DNA of 64,000 nucleotides from Cedecea neteri (GTDB taxonomy: Bacteria > Pseudomonadota > Gammaproteobacteria > Enterobacterales > Enterobacteriaceae), in contig NZ_CP009458.1 in NCBI RefSeq assembly GCF_000758305.1, positions 3,286,001 through 3,350,000 of the forward strand. The letters run 5' to 3'. The first letter of the stretch is position 1. Each line of letters opens with the position of its first letter. A program made the translations under genes and the position numbers. The notes under the pieces were generated by a model, which was not told where the DNA came from, did not search any database, and was given only the letters and a program-made list of their open reading frames with translations. This document shows, one piece after another, positions 25,314-34,980 of this stretch.

Positions 25314-25940
25314 TTAGAAATGCAGTTCCTTGCTGGCGACGGGCATCAACATGCCGTTTTGCCAGGCTGAGAGGGTCAGTTTTGCCAGCTCACCCAGGCC
25401 ACGATAGAAATCATTCGCTGCGTTTTCGGTAAACAGGCTCAGATAACGTTCGGCCCAGGGCAGCAGATGCCAGGCCAGCAGCTCATCCAACGGCTGCTGC
25501 AGCCCCTGGTCGGCCAGCCAGGCCGCCAGCATCAGCATTAAGCCAAAATGATCTTCAGGCTCGTTTTGTTCCGTCTGCGGGGCAAAACCTTGGGTCCGCA
25601 TCCACTGGCGAAGCTCGAGCAGCGAGTCGCCAAACAGCACGTTTTCTTTGTCGAGATAGACCGAGCCCCACGGCGGGGCCGGCAGCGCATAAGGGCCGAT
25701 AAACAGGCGCTGGAACTCTTCGTTTATCGGCGTGGCCTGATCCGCCAGGCCTGCAGCCATCAGAGGCGCAACTGACGCCAGCGTTGGGGTCTGGAACGGC
25801 CATTCGCTCACCCAGTCCGGTGCCGCAAGCATCGCCATCAGCGCGGCGCTGTTCGGGTGGCTGGGGGCATGATAAAACAGGGCTCCGAGCACCCGGCCGC
25901 TAAGGGCTATCGCCGACAGGCGTTGTTGTTCAGAGAGCAT
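25314..25940 (-). CDS. dmsD: TorD/DmsD-type maturation chaperone DmsD
   Basis: A 208-residue helical chaperone, 204 in E. coli, which binds the twin-arginine leader of DmsA/YnfE/YnfF and proofreads cofactor insertion before Tat export. Shared hallmarks: RVLGALFYHAP, RLFIGPYALPAPPWGSVYLD, VLFGDS, QNEPEDHFG and AWHLLPWAERYL. ATG at 25940 is chosen: AAGGA sits six bases upstream, whereas the ATG at 25946 abuts the site. It is downstream of the frameshifted ynfE/F, its presumed client. No dmsB- or dmsC-like genes lie between them. Confidence 0.88.
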   Translation of the reverse strand: MLSEQQRLSAIALSGRVLGALFYHAPSHPNSAALMAMLAAPDWVSEWPFQTPTLASVAPLMAAGLADQATPINEEFQRLFIGPYALPAPPWGSVYLDKENVLFGDSLLELRQWMRTQGFAPQTEQNEPEDHFGLMLMLAAWLADQGLQQPLDELLAWHLLPWAERYLSLFTENAANDFYRGLGELAKLTLSAWQNGMLMPVASKELHF

Positions 25941-26030
25941 TTTCATTCCTTTTAGTCGGGCACCTGGCTCCGCTATACGTTGCTGGAGCCAGGTGAATAC
26001 AGGCAAAGCGGCAAGCCTTTACCATCATGC

Positions 26031-28471
26031 TTAAATCTTCTTAATTTCAACCAGATTGGTATGCTGCGGGTTGCCTTTTGCCAGCGGCGAAGGGCGGTGC
26101 GTGGTTAGCGTATTAATGCAGGCGCCGTGGTCAATACGGTCACCGTTCATGTCTGCGTCATGCCAGGCACCCTGGCCCATCGCGGCAACGCCCGGCATGA
26201 TGCGCGGGGTGACTTTCGCCTCGATATGCACTTCGCCACGCCCGTTAAAGACGCTGACTTTGTCGCCGTTGGCAATGCCGCGACGTTTGGCGTCGAGCGG
26301 GTTAATCCAGACCTCCTGACGCGCGGCGGCCTGCAGGACGTCGATGTTGCCGTAGGTTGAGTGAGTTCTGGATTTGTAGTGGAAACCAAACAACTGGAGG
26401 GGAAACTCGCTGCGCTGCGGAGAGTCCCAGCCTTCAAACGTCGAGGCGTACACCGCCAGCGGACTGATAGTTTCGTCTTTTTCCAGCTCCCAGCTGGCGG
26501 CAATTCCGGCGAGCTTACTGGAATAAATTTCAATTTTCCCGGACGGCGTTTTGAGCGGATTAGCCTGAGGATCTTCGCGGAATTTTTTGTAAGCGACAAA
26601 ATGGCCAGCCGGATCTTTCCGCTTGTATATGCCCATCGCCCGCAGATCTTCATAGGCAGGCAGCGCCGGGTCTTTCGCCAGCATTTTCGCGTACAGATAT
26701 TGCAGCCATTCGCGCTGGGTTCGTCCTTCCGTGAAGGCCTGATGCACCCCGTCTCCCAGCCGTTTAGCCACTTCGCTCATCATCCAGTAGATAGGCTTGC
26801 GCTCAAACTTAGGCGCGGTGGCGGGCTGGATGAAAATCAGGTAGCCCATATTACCGGCGTAATCGTTAGGAATGATGTCCTCCTGCTCAACGGTCATCAG
26901 GTCCGGCAGCAGGATATCGGCGTATTTCGCCGATGAAGTCATAAAGTTCTCAATCACCACAATCATTTCGCATTGCTTATCGTCCTGCAAAATGGCGTGG
27001 GTTTTATTGATGTCGGAATGCTGGTTAATAATCGTGTTGCCGGCATAGTTCCAGATGAACTTGATCGGCACGTCCAGCTTCTCTTTCCCGCGCACGCCGT
27101 CTCGTTTGGCCGTCATTTCGGGGCCGCGAGTGATGGCGTCCGTCCAACTGAAGCAGGATATCTGCGTTTTTACCGGGTTTTCCAGCACCGGCATACGTTC
27201 AATGGTGATGGTATAGGTGGATTCACGTGCGCCGCTGTTGCCGCCGTTAATCCCCACGTTGCCGGTCAGGATCGGCAGCATGGCGATGGCGCGTGAGGTC
27301 AACTCGCCGTTGGCCTGGCGCTGCGGCCCCAGCCCTGGGCAATGTAGGCAGGTTTTGCGCCAGCAATTTCGCGCGCCAGTTTGATGATTCTGTCCGCCGG
27401 GATGCCGGTTATCGCGGAGGCCCACTGCGGCGTTTTCTCTGTCCCGTCATCGCCGTCACCTAAAATGTAGGCTTTGTAGTGGCCGTTGTGCGGGGCATCG
27501 GCGGGCAGGGTTGTCTCGTCATAGCCGACGCAGTATTTATCCAGGAAGGGCTGATCGACCAGGTTTTCACTGATCATGACGTGGGCAAGCCCGGCCACCA
27601 GCGCCGCATCCGTTCCGGGACGAATAGGGATCCATTCATCTTCCCGGCCTGCGGCCGTGTCGGTATAGCGCGGGTCGATAACAATCATGCGGGCGTTGGA
27701 GCGTTCACGAGCCTGTTCAAGATAATAAGTGATGCCGCCGCCGCTCATGCGCGTTTCTGCCGGGTTATTGCCGAACAGGACGACCAGCTTGCTGTTTTCG
27801 ATATCCGAAGTGCTGTTGCCGTCATTGCTGCCGTAGGTGTACGGCATGGCGCAGGCGATTTGGGCCGTGCTGTAGGTGCCGTAGTGGCTCAGAAAACCGC
27901 CGTAGCAGTTCATCAGCCGGGCGACCAGCGAGGCGTAAGGGGAAGAGCGGGTGATATTCCCGCCGACCACGCCGGACGAGTAATTAATGTAGACCGCTTC
28001 GTTGCCATATTTTTCAACGGTCTGCTTCAGGCTGTGGCTGACAATCTCCAGCGCTTCGTCCCAACTGATGCGTTCAAATTTACCTTCACCCCGTTTGCCC
28101 ACGCGCTTCATCGGGTAATTCAGGCGTTCCGGGTGGTTTATCCTGCGGCGGATAGAGCGCCCGCGCAGGCAGGCGCGAACCTGGTGATCGCCATATTGGT
28201 CCAGGCCGGTATTGTCCGTTTCAACCCAGTAAACTTCTTCGTCACGAACGTGCAGCCGCAGGGCGCAGCGACTGCCGCAGTTTACCGAACAGGCTCCCCA
28301 GACAACTTTATCTTTATTTTCCGGTGACACGGCATCGGCAACTGCGGCCGCAGCGCTACGCAGACCAAAAGGCAGCGAAATGCCCCCTGCGGCGAGGGCC
28401 AGGCCGCCAATGGCTGATGATTTTACCAGGCTGCGGCGGCTAATCCCGCCTGGCTGATTGAGGTTCGACAT
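26031..28471 (-). pseudogene. ynfF: DMSO-reductase-family catalytic subunit (YnfE/YnfF), frameshifted
   Basis: Two frames together spell one Tat-exported molybdopterin oxidoreductase of about 813 residues (YnfF is 807). The N-terminal part (28471 to about 27326) has the Tat motif SRRSLVK, the FS0-cluster motif CSVNCGSRC, and HYGTYS with the likely Mo-ligand serine. It breaks off after AYIAQGWG. The sequence resumes in the other frame as GPQRQANGE...NVGINGGNSGARES and runs to the end. One missing base in the GGGGCC run near 27321-27330 explains the shift. YnfE and YnfF are too similar to choose between here. The partner iron-sulfur and anchor subunits are absent. Confidence 0.85.
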
Positions 28472-28649
28472 CGCTCTCTCCATGACTTTTTGTCGTGTGG
28501 AAGACGTTATTATTTATGTTTTTGAGTTTTGGTGATTGCTGAGGCAGCCCGGCTAAGGGCGTTCCCGGGCAGAGTGTTACTTATTTAGGAGTAGAGGTTA
28601 TTAACGCCAGTCAAAGTTGCGGTGGTTGAGGGAAAATTGATGAAGGAAA

Positions 28650-28670
28650 GCAGGGTGCCTGGCACCCTGC
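28650..28670 (-). terminator. Terminator after ynfD
   Basis: GCAGGGTGCC-T-GGCACCCTGC, a nearly perfect 21-bp palindrome seven bases past the ynfD stop, followed on the minus strand by TTTCCTTC. Confidence 0.65.
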
Positions 28671-28676
28671 AGGGGA

Positions 28677-28949
28677 TTATTGTGGTTCATTTTCCGGCAC
28701 AGCGCCGCCCGCGACGCGGGTATAAACGATTTTTTGCGTGTCGTTAGCACAATGGCCGACGACCTGGCCGCCGGCTTTGTCTGCCTGATCGTTAGGTACG
28801 ATGGTGAGCGAGAAGCCTGACTCCGGCACGCCGTTGTTGATAATTTTCTGCTGAATGTCCGCTTTCACCTTTTCGCAACTGCCCTGTGCGGCCAACGCCG
28901 GTGCGGCAGCGATCAGCAGTATCGTGCTTAACCAAACGGTACGTTTCAT
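28677..28949 (-). CDS. ynfD: YnfD, exported DUF1161 protein
   Basis: A 90-residue periplasmic protein. Signal peptide to about residue 20 (APALA), then a small DUF1161 domain with two cysteines (SCEKVKADI, VGHCANDT) that could form a disulfide. IQQKIINNGVPESGFSLTIVPNDQ is close to E. coli YnfD. Function unknown. ATG 28949 rather than 28952 is chosen because of spacing from GGAAGAG. Divergent from ynfC, as in E. coli. Confidence 0.88.
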   Translation of the reverse strand: MKRTVWLSTILLIAAAPALAAQGSCEKVKADIQQKIINNGVPESGFSLTIVPNDQADKAGGQVVGHCANDTQKIVYTRVAGGAVPENEPQ

Positions 28950-29055
28950 CATCTCTTCCTTATGTTGAGTTGAACGTTAAGAATAGCGCTTTTAGTGTAA
29001 AGTGTTGTATTTGCTTATATCATGTTATGACATAAAAACAGGAGAGCGGCAAAAC

Positions 29056-29766
29056 GTGAAGAAAATCATTACCCTCGGTGCGCTGGTTTTGAGCCTTGTT
29101 GGCTGCGATAACTCGACGTCGCCGCAGGCGTACACGCCGGAAATGGCCAGTTTTTCTAACGAATTTGATTTTGACCCGATGCGTGGCCCGGTAAAGGATT
29201 TTAGCCAGACGCTGATGAACGACAAAGGCCAGGTTTTGAAAAGGGTTAGCGGTACGCTGTCGGAAGAAGGCTGTTTCGACACGCTGGAGTTTCACGATCT
29301 GGAGAACAACAGCGGGGCATCGCTGACGCTCGATGCAAACTACTATGTTGATGCGGTCAGCCTTGAAAAACGCGTCCGGCTGCAGGGGAAATGCCAGCTG
29401 GCTGAACTGCCTGCCGCGGGCATCAGCTATGACACCGACGACAACGACTTTGTCACTGCCGCCAAAGGCAAAGATGTGCTGGTCACCTATAAGTACGACA
29501 GCGAAGGCTATCCGCTGGGGAAAGTTACCAAATCGAAAGACAGCGAGCTTGCCATCGTGGCGAAAGCGGGAGTCGATAAAAAGAAAAAGCTGGATTACAG
29601 CGCGACAACCAGCCTGAACGGTAAAATCATCGGGGTGGCAAAGCAAAGCTGTGACTATGACAGCCATTTCAACTCGCTGTCCTGCGATCTGGAAATGACG
29701 GATGATTCCGTCACGCCGCCAAAGGTGGACCATTACACCATTAAAAATACGGTGGAGTATTATTGA
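29056..29766 (+). CDS. ynfC: YnfC family lipoprotein
   Basis: A 236-residue outer- or inner-membrane lipoprotein. The signal peptide ends in the lipobox LVGC (Cys about residue 17). The core begins YTPEMASFSNEFDFDPMRGPVKDF, close to E. coli YnfC, and ends TIKNTVEYY. Function unknown. GTG at 29056 is chosen: it follows AGGAGAG at 29040-29046, and the longer frame from 29002 has no signal peptide. Confidence 0.9.
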   Translation: MKKIITLGALVLSLVGCDNSTSPQAYTPEMASFSNEFDFDPMRGPVKDFSQTLMNDKGQVLKRVSGTLSEEGCFDTLEFHDLENNSGASLTLDANYYVDAVSLEKRVRLQGKCQLAELPAAGISYDTDDNDFVTAAKGKDVLVTYKYDSEGYPLGKVTKSKDSELAIVAKAGVDKKKKLDYSATTSLNGKIIGVAKQSCDYDSHFNSLSCDLEMTDDSVTPPKVDHYTIKNTVEYY

Positions 29767-29783
29767 TCGCGTTGGTGTTACAA

Positions 29784-29812
29784 ATGCCGGATGCCACAAT
29801 GACACCCGGCAT
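29784..29812. terminator. REP-like hairpin between convergent ynfC and PTS operon
   Basis: ATGCCGGATG...CACCCGGCAT, with arms like the GCCGGATG half of classical REP units. It lies between the two 3' ends and may serve both. Confidence 0.45.
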
Positions 29813-29818
29813 ATGAAG

Positions 29819-30607
29819 TTAGCCAAACAAACGGGATAACCAGCTGCGTTTCGGTTGCTCTGGCGGGGCGAGGGGCATTTCTCCCAGCCCCTGATCAATA
29901 CTTTGCCCAATGGCTGCCAGCGCATTTCGGGCGTCGGTGCCATTCGCCGTGAACCGCATACGGTGGCCCGTTTTTACCCCCAACGAAACCATCTTCATCA
30001 GGTTCTTGCCATCAACTGGCCCGGCAGGGCTGTCCATATTCTCGACGGTGACGCGGCTTTGAAATTGCTTGATCAATTTCACCAGCACGGCGCTCGGTCT
30101 GGCATGCAACCCATGCGGATTACGGATCACAAACGTGGCCTGTTCTCCTTCCGTGTGGGATTCCTGGGGTTCGCTTTCGGCGTCATTGCCGGTCAGAATA
30201 GCTAAAACTTCTGCAGGCGTTGTGGCCTTCGCCAGCGCGTGCGGCACGCCTTCATCGCTCAACGCCCGGGTGAGCTGGCGCAAAATATCGAGATGTTCGT
30301 TCGATCTTGCGGCAATCCCGGCCAGCATGTACGCCACATTATCTTCTCCCCAGTCCACGCCTTGCGGGAAAACAATCACTTTTACGCCAGTGCTTAGCAC
30401 CGCATGGCGGGTATCCGGTGTGCCGTGGGGAATAGCAATACCGTGACCCAGGTAAGTGGAAATCTGCGCTTCTCTGGCCAACATGCCCTGCAGATATTCC
30501 GGCGTGGTATTGCCCGCTGATACCAGCCTGTCGCTGACTCGCTGGAGCGCAGTGACTTTATCGACCTGCTCATGGCTGATGAAAATATCTTGTTCACAAA
30601 GTTGCAT
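29819..30607 (-). CDS. PTS fructose-type IIA-HPr fusion protein (TagH-like)
   Basis: A 262-residue cytoplasmic phosphocarrier. The N-terminal EIIA-Fru/Mtl domain (1-142) has His61 in AIPHGTPD. A linker follows, then an HPr domain (about 157-245) has His168 in NPHGLHARPS. FruB of E. coli (376 residues) has an extra middle domain that is absent here. The HPr serine usually following GK is Asn (GKNLMKM). It probably receives phosphate from EI and hands it to the EIIBC gene, which it overlaps by 14 bp. It fits the product of tagH in the Klebsiella tagatose gene set, as I recall it. Confidence 0.85.
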   Translation of the reverse strand: MQLCEQDIFISHEQVDKVTALQRVSDRLVSAGNTTPEYLQGMLAREAQISTYLGHGIAIPHGTPDTRHAVLSTGVKVIVFPQGVDWGEDNVAYMLAGIAARSNEHLDILRQLTRALSDEGVPHALAKATTPAEVLAILTGNDAESEPQESHTEGEQATFVIRNPHGLHARPSAVLVKLIKQFQSRVTVENMDSPAGPVDGKNLMKMVSLGVKTGHRMRFTANGTDARNALAAIGQSIDQGLGEMPLAPPEQPKRSWLSRLFG

Positions 30608-32018
30608 TCTGACCTCCTGTCTGTAGCCCGGCTGCGGGCTGTTTGCGGTTATTCCAGAGTCGCCACGTACCCAGCATCACCGCACCGCAGGCGGAACCGG
30701 CTAGGATGCAGAGCACCCAGATTACCGGTTTACTGACCAGCGGCAGGATCAGGAATCCGCCGTGCGGTGCCGGGACTTCTATATGCATGCTGTAGCTGAG
30801 TACGGCCGAGATGGAAGAGGCGATCATCATCATCGGGATCACGCGCAGCGGATCTTTCGCCGCAAAGGGGATAGCGCCTTCGGTGATATGCGTGCAGCCG
30901 AGAATATAGTTCACCATCCCGGCCGCGCGCTCCTCTTCGCTAAAGCCTTTGGGGAAGAAAGTGGTTGCCAGAGCGATGACCAGCGGAGGCGTAATACAGG
31001 CGGCGGACACGCCGGCCATAAAGAAGAAATTCCCCTGGCCGAGCAGTAAGGTTCCCGTGACGTACGCCGCTTTGTTGACCGGGCCACCAAAATCGAAAGA
31101 ACACATCGCCCCGACAACAATGCCCAGCAGGATCGGGTTGGCCTGCTGCAGAGAACTCAGCCAGCCCATCATGCCGTTGTTGATGGCCGCCACGGGCTTG
31201 CCGAGCAGTACCATCAATACGCCAATCACCAGCACGCCAATCAGCGGCATAATGAAGATCGATTTTAAACCTTCATACTGACGCGGCAGCCCGCCGAGCA
31301 GGCGGCGAACAAGCAGCATGAAGTAACCGGCGGCGAAACCAGCAATGATCCCGCCGAGAAAGCCCGCCCCCGTGGCGTTAGCCAGCAGGCCGCCAACGAA
31401 GCCGGCAACCATCCCGGCGCGGCCGGAAATCGACCAGGCAATATAGGCCGTAAAAACGGGTACCATAATGGAAAATGCCTGCTGGCCGACCTGCATTAAG
31501 GTTGCGGCAATGGCGTTGTACTGAGGCGAATTGGGATCGGCGGAGTAAATGCCCCACAGGAAGGAGATGGCAATCAGGATGCCGCCTGCCACCACGAAAG
31601 GCAGCATGTTGGAGACGCCGCTCATCAGGTGTTTATAAATCTGCCTGCCGAAGGATTCTCGTTGATAACTTTCCTCTGCTGCAGAAACAGAAGATATTCC
31701 CTTGCGGCGGGAGAGTTGCCCGCTGATAACTTTATTAATAAGCTCTGCCGGGTGATGAATCGCTTCTTTAACCGGCACTTCGATTACCGGCAAGCCATTA
31801 AAACGTTCGGCGTTGACATCTTTATCTGCGGCAATAATTACGCCGTAAATATTTTTTAAATCTTCCGGTGTTATTTCATTTTCAACGCCGGATGCGCCAT
31901 TTGTTTCTATTTTTATTTCGATATTTACTTTTTTGGCTGCGGTCTTTAAGGCTTCTTCAGCCATAAACGTGTGGGCAATACCCGTAGGGCAGCCGGTAAC
32001 GGCAATGATCTTTTTCAT
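30594..32018 (-). CDS. PTS fructose-type EIIBC, ketose permease (TagT-like)
   Basis: A 474-residue transporter. The EIIB domain (1-100) carries the phosphocysteine C10 in VTGCPTGIAHTFMA. The EIIC domain (about 125-455) has MLPFVVAGGILIA, FDFGGPVNKAAYVTG and HITEGAIPFAAKDP, all typical of FruA. It has a single EIIB domain, not the duplicated B of FruA. It moves the ketose across the inner membrane and phosphorylates it at C1. The neighbouring kinase and aldolase suggest tagatose or fructose. Confidence 0.87.
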   Translation of the reverse strand: MKKIIAVTGCPTGIAHTFMAEEALKTAAKKVNIEIKIETNGASGVENEITPEDLKNIYGVIIAADKDVNAERFNGLPVIEVPVKEAIHHPAELINKVISGQLSRRKGISSVSAAEESYQRESFGRQIYKHLMSGVSNMLPFVVAGGILIAISFLWGIYSADPNSPQYNAIAATLMQVGQQAFSIMVPVFTAYIAWSISGRAGMVAGFVGGLLANATGAGFLGGIIAGFAAGYFMLLVRRLLGGLPRQYEGLKSIFIMPLIGVLVIGVLMVLLGKPVAAINNGMMGWLSSLQQANPILLGIVVGAMCSFDFGGPVNKAAYVTGTLLLGQGNFFFMAGVSAACITPPLVIALATTFFPKGFSEEERAAGMVNYILGCTHITEGAIPFAAKDPLRVIPMMMIASSISAVLSYSMHIEVPAPHGGFLILPLVSKPVIWVLCILAGSACGAVMLGTWRLWNNRKQPAAGLQTGGQNATL

Positions 32019-32028
32019 AATCGGACCT

Positions 32029-32943
32029 TTATAATTGGACGATTTGAACCTGTAGTAATAAGTCTTCTAAACGATTGAGTTTTCCCAGACCGGCAGACGC
32101 GGCCACGTCCGCGCCGGTGGCGCTGGCAAGGGCTAATGCCTCAGGGATCTCTACACCCTTCAACCATTGACTGAGAAATGCCCCGAGTGCGGCGTCACCG
32201 GCGCAGGCAGAGCTGACCAGCTCGATTTCGGGCGCGGAGGCGAACCACAAATTACAACCGTTGGAAAAATAGAGCCCTTTTGCGCCGAGGGTTAATAACA
32301 CATTACGCGCACCCAACTGATGCAAGGTTTGCATCGCCTCGCGCACCTGCTGGATATTTTCCACCTGAAGATTGAATATTTCTTTTAATTCATCGTCATT
32401 GGGTTTGATCAGCAGGGGATTAAGCTCAAGTAACTGGCGCAGCGCAGGGTGGCTGATATCCAGAATGACCTTTCCCCCGCGCCGTTCGCACAGCGACATA
32501 ATTTCCACATAAAACTGGCTTTCAATACCCGGTGGCAAACTGCCGCTAATGACTAAATAATCTCCGGGGCGGATGCAGTCCAGATGCTGAATGATCTGTT
32601 GTTTACATTTATCATCAATATGCGATCCGGCATTGACCAATTTATATTCATTGCTGCCGTCATTAATAAAAACATTAATTCGCGTAGGGGCCTGCACCCA
32701 GGAAGGGGTAACGTTAATTTTTTGCTTTTTAAGCTCCTCCACAATATAGCGGCCGGTAAATCCACCGAATATGCCCATGACGTGAGTTGGCTGTTGGAAA
32801 TGCTTCAGCACTAAAGAAACGTTAACGCCTTTGCCGTTAGGGCAGTATTCCGTGCGCTGGGTGCGGTTCACGCTAGAAGGTTGTAGAGAGCCGCAAAAAA
32901 TATTCATATCAATCGCGGTGTTTAAAGTCAGGGTATGGATCAC
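32029..32943 (-). CDS. PfkB-family ketose-1-phosphate kinase (TagK/FruK-like)
   Basis: A 304-residue sugar-phosphate kinase of the FruK/LacC group. The opening TLNTAIDMN, CPNGKGVNVSLVLKHF and SGSLPPG are typical. The C-terminal GAGD motif reads SACAGDAALG: the first glycine is Cys, but the catalytic Asp is kept. It would convert the PTS product (tagatose- or fructose-1-phosphate) to the 1,6-bisphosphate for the adjacent aldolase. GTG start with AAGGAG nearby. It fits the proposed tagatose-1-phosphate kinase TagK of Klebsiella oxytoca in context. Confidence 0.82.
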   Translation of the reverse strand: MIHTLTLNTAIDMNIFCGSLQPSSVNRTQRTEYCPNGKGVNVSLVLKHFQQPTHVMGIFGGFTGRYIVEELKKQKINVTPSWVQAPTRINVFINDGSNEYKLVNAGSHIDDKCKQQIIQHLDCIRPGDYLVISGSLPPGIESQFYVEIMSLCERRGGKVILDISHPALRQLLELNPLLIKPNDDELKEIFNLQVENIQQVREAMQTLHQLGARNVLLTLGAKGLYFSNGCNLWFASAPEIELVSSACAGDAALGAFLSQWLKGVEIPEALALASATGADVAASAGLGKLNRLEDLLLQVQIVQL

Positions 32944-32967
32944 GACATTGCTCCTTGCGGCCGTTGG

Positions 32968-33822
32968 TTAGCGTTGTCCTTCACAACCACAGACATGAAT
33001 GACTTTACGGACGACTTCTTTCATCGCCTCTTTGGCTGGCTGCATGTAATGCCGGGGATCGTTAGCTCCAGGCTGCTCGATGAAGTACTGCTTTAGCGCA
33101 TCGGAAAACGCGATTTTAAGTTCGGTGGCGACGTTCACCTTACAGACACCGAGCGAAATAGCCCGGCGAATATCGCCCTCCGGCAGACCGGAGGCGCCGT
33201 GTAGTACCAGGGGAACATCCACGCATTCCCGGATTGCGGCCAGACGGTCGAAATCGAGCTTCGGCTCTGCGGCATACAGCCCGTGAGCCGTCCCGATAGC
33301 TACCGCGAGGGAATCAATCCCGGTACGGGAGACAAATTCGCGAGCCTGCTCCGGGTTGGTATACAGCGCATCTTTCGCGTCAACGACCAAATCGTCCTCT
33401 ACGCCGCCCAGCCGCCCAAGCTCCGCTTCTACGCTGGCATCGTAGCGGTGACTCAATTCGACAACGCTTTTCACCAGCGCGACGTTCTCTTCAAAAGCAT
33501 GATGTGATCCGTCAATCATCACTGAACGGATCCCCGCCTGCACTTTACGGGTGATGTCCGTGAGATCTTCGTGGTGATCAAGATGTAGCGCGAGTGGCTG
33601 ATCCCAAAGCCTGGCCAGATCGCTGGCGATGGCGACAACATTGCCGGTCCCGGCATAACTGTATGTGCCCGGCGTCCCGGCAAGGATCAGCGGCGAACGC
33701 ATTTCAGCGGCCGTTTCCACCACCACCTGCATGGTTTCCAGATTGTGAATGTTAAATGCCGGTACGGCATACCCCAAACGCTGAGCCTTTAACAGCATGT
33801 TTTTGCTGGAAATAATATACAT
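32968..33822 (-). CDS. Class II ketose-1,6-bisphosphate aldolase (GatY/KbaY type)
   Basis: A 284-residue zinc aldolase, the length of GatY. LALHLDHHEDL (about residues 75-85) carries a zinc-binding histidine; EAELGRLGGVEDD, GTAHGLY and LHGASGLP complete the site. It starts MYIISSKNMLLKAQ like GatY/KbaY. The start at 33822 follows CAGGAGCG; 33843 has none. It cleaves tagatose-1,6-bisphosphate to DHAP and glyceraldehyde-3-phosphate. E. coli GatY needs GatZ for full activity; no GatZ gene is here. First gene of the PTS operon. Confidence 0.88.
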   Translation of the reverse strand: MYIISSKNMLLKAQRLGYAVPAFNIHNLETMQVVVETAAEMRSPLILAGTPGTYSYAGTGNVVAIASDLARLWDQPLALHLDHHEDLTDITRKVQAGIRSVMIDGSHHAFEENVALVKSVVELSHRYDASVEAELGRLGGVEDDLVVDAKDALYTNPEQAREFVSRTGIDSLAVAIGTAHGLYAAEPKLDFDRLAAIRECVDVPLVLHGASGLPEGDIRRAISLGVCKVNVATELKIAFSDALKQYFIEQPGANDPRHYMQPAKEAMKEVVRKVIHVCGCEGQR

Positions 33823-34139
33823 ATTCGCTCCTGTTGATTTCAAAATGTAATGTTTTAATGAATTTATACTTACGTTTTGAAAGTAATCTAACGATCGTAG
33901 GGCTCAGACGCTGTGATCGAAGCCACACAACGATTAATTTATTTACTAAATGAAAGTTATCAGGCATTGATATGCTTCGTTTTTAAACGTATTTTTGTAA
34001 GGGATTTGAGCTTTAATACATTGAAAAACAATTTTTTTCTTGATTTCGGCTCGTCTTGCGAGAGGCGTTGGTTTGACAAGGGAAAAGATAAATTTAAAAA
34101 TGAAAGTTATTACTCGAATGACTTAAAAGGCACTTTACT
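33823..34139. promoter_or_regulatory. Divergent control region with CRP-like site and repeated DeoR-type boxes
   Basis: A 317-bp gap between the aldolase operon and the DeoR gene. TGTGATCGAAGCCACA (33912-33927) differs from the CRP consensus TGTGAN6TCACA at one base. TGAAAGTTAT occurs at 33951-33960 and 34101-34110, in both cases within AAATGAAAGTTAT, and TGAAAGTAAT at 33878-33887. On the other strand these read CTTTCA, as in AgaR/DeoR-family operators. Probably catabolite-activated and repressed by the adjacent regulator. Confidence 0.6.
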
Positions 34140-34970
34140 GTGGCAAAACCGTCAACCAGCCTGCTGAAAAGACGCTTAGATATTGCAGAGATCGTTCGTA
34201 AAAACGGCGAAATTAAAGTGGATGATCTGGCGGAGATGCTTACCGTATCTGGCGTCACCATTCGAAACGATCTCAATTATCTGGAGCAACAAGGCTATCT
34301 AAAACGTTCGTTTGGTGGCGCAATTTATACCGCCCAACAGGGTGCCCCGGTGGCTCAGCCCCGGGAACTTACCGCCGTTGTAGATAAAGTGCTGGAAGCC
34401 GAAATAGCGCGCCAGGCTGCGGCCTTAATCAGCGAGGATGAAACCGTATTTTTAGGCCCTGGCTCCATTTTACGTAAAGTGATTCCTTTCCTTACGGGCT
34501 ATGGCGATCTGCGGTTGCTGATGAATGACCTGGCTCACGTCTGTTTTGCGCAAGAGTTTCTTACCGGTGAAAAGATCCTGCTTGGCGGCGTATTGAGCGG
34601 AGATGGAAACAGGGTCGAGGGGGAGGTGGCAGTAAATGCGCTTCGCCATTACCGCCCGAGCCGCACGTTGATTGCCGTCGACCATATTGCAGAGGATGGC
34701 ACGCTGAGCGTCAGAGATGCGCAAAGCGCGCGTCTGTTGGGTGAGGCCGTGGGGCAAAGCAAACACCTGATTACCATCGTTGCCAACAGGCCTGTTTACG
34801 GCGAAAAACGCTATGCCGTTGGTCAGCTCGCGCAGGTGAGTGGCCTTATTACGCCCCAGGTTGTGGCGGCGGAATACCATTCCCGCTTTCTCGCCGTGGG
34901 GCTGAGCAACAGCTACACCAACAATGAGTGCCTGACGTGGCTCAACCCGGCGCTGCAAAAAGTAAAATGA
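34140..34970 (+). CDS. DeoR-family sugar-operon regulator
   Basis: A 276-residue repressor. The N-terminal DeoR HTH (residues about 10-65: VDDLAEMLTVSGVTIRNDL, LKRSFGGAI) is followed by the DeoR C-terminal sensor fold (MNDLAHVCF, KILLGGVLSGDGNRVEG). The C-terminal half is less canonical after about residue 160. GTG start with AAAAGG nine bases upstream. It is divergent from the PTS operon and 10 bp ahead of a sugar kinase, so it probably controls both through the repeated boxes and binds a sugar phosphate. Confidence 0.85.
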   Translation: MAKPSTSLLKRRLDIAEIVRKNGEIKVDDLAEMLTVSGVTIRNDLNYLEQQGYLKRSFGGAIYTAQQGAPVAQPRELTAVVDKVLEAEIARQAAALISEDETVFLGPGSILRKVIPFLTGYGDLRLLMNDLAHVCFAQEFLTGEKILLGGVLSGDGNRVEGEVAVNALRHYRPSRTLIAVDHIAEDGTLSVRDAQSARLLGEAVGQSKHLITIVANRPVYGEKRYAVGQLAQVSGLITPQVVAAEYHSRFLAVGLSNSYTNNECLTWLNPALQKVK

Positions 34971-34980
34971 AGGAGCGGTG

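Noticed and set aside
27299..27425. Programmed frameshift or recoding in ynfE/F
   Set aside because: There is no slippery heptamer with a downstream stimulator that I can see, and family members are read in one frame. A plain one-base deletion or sequencing error is simpler.
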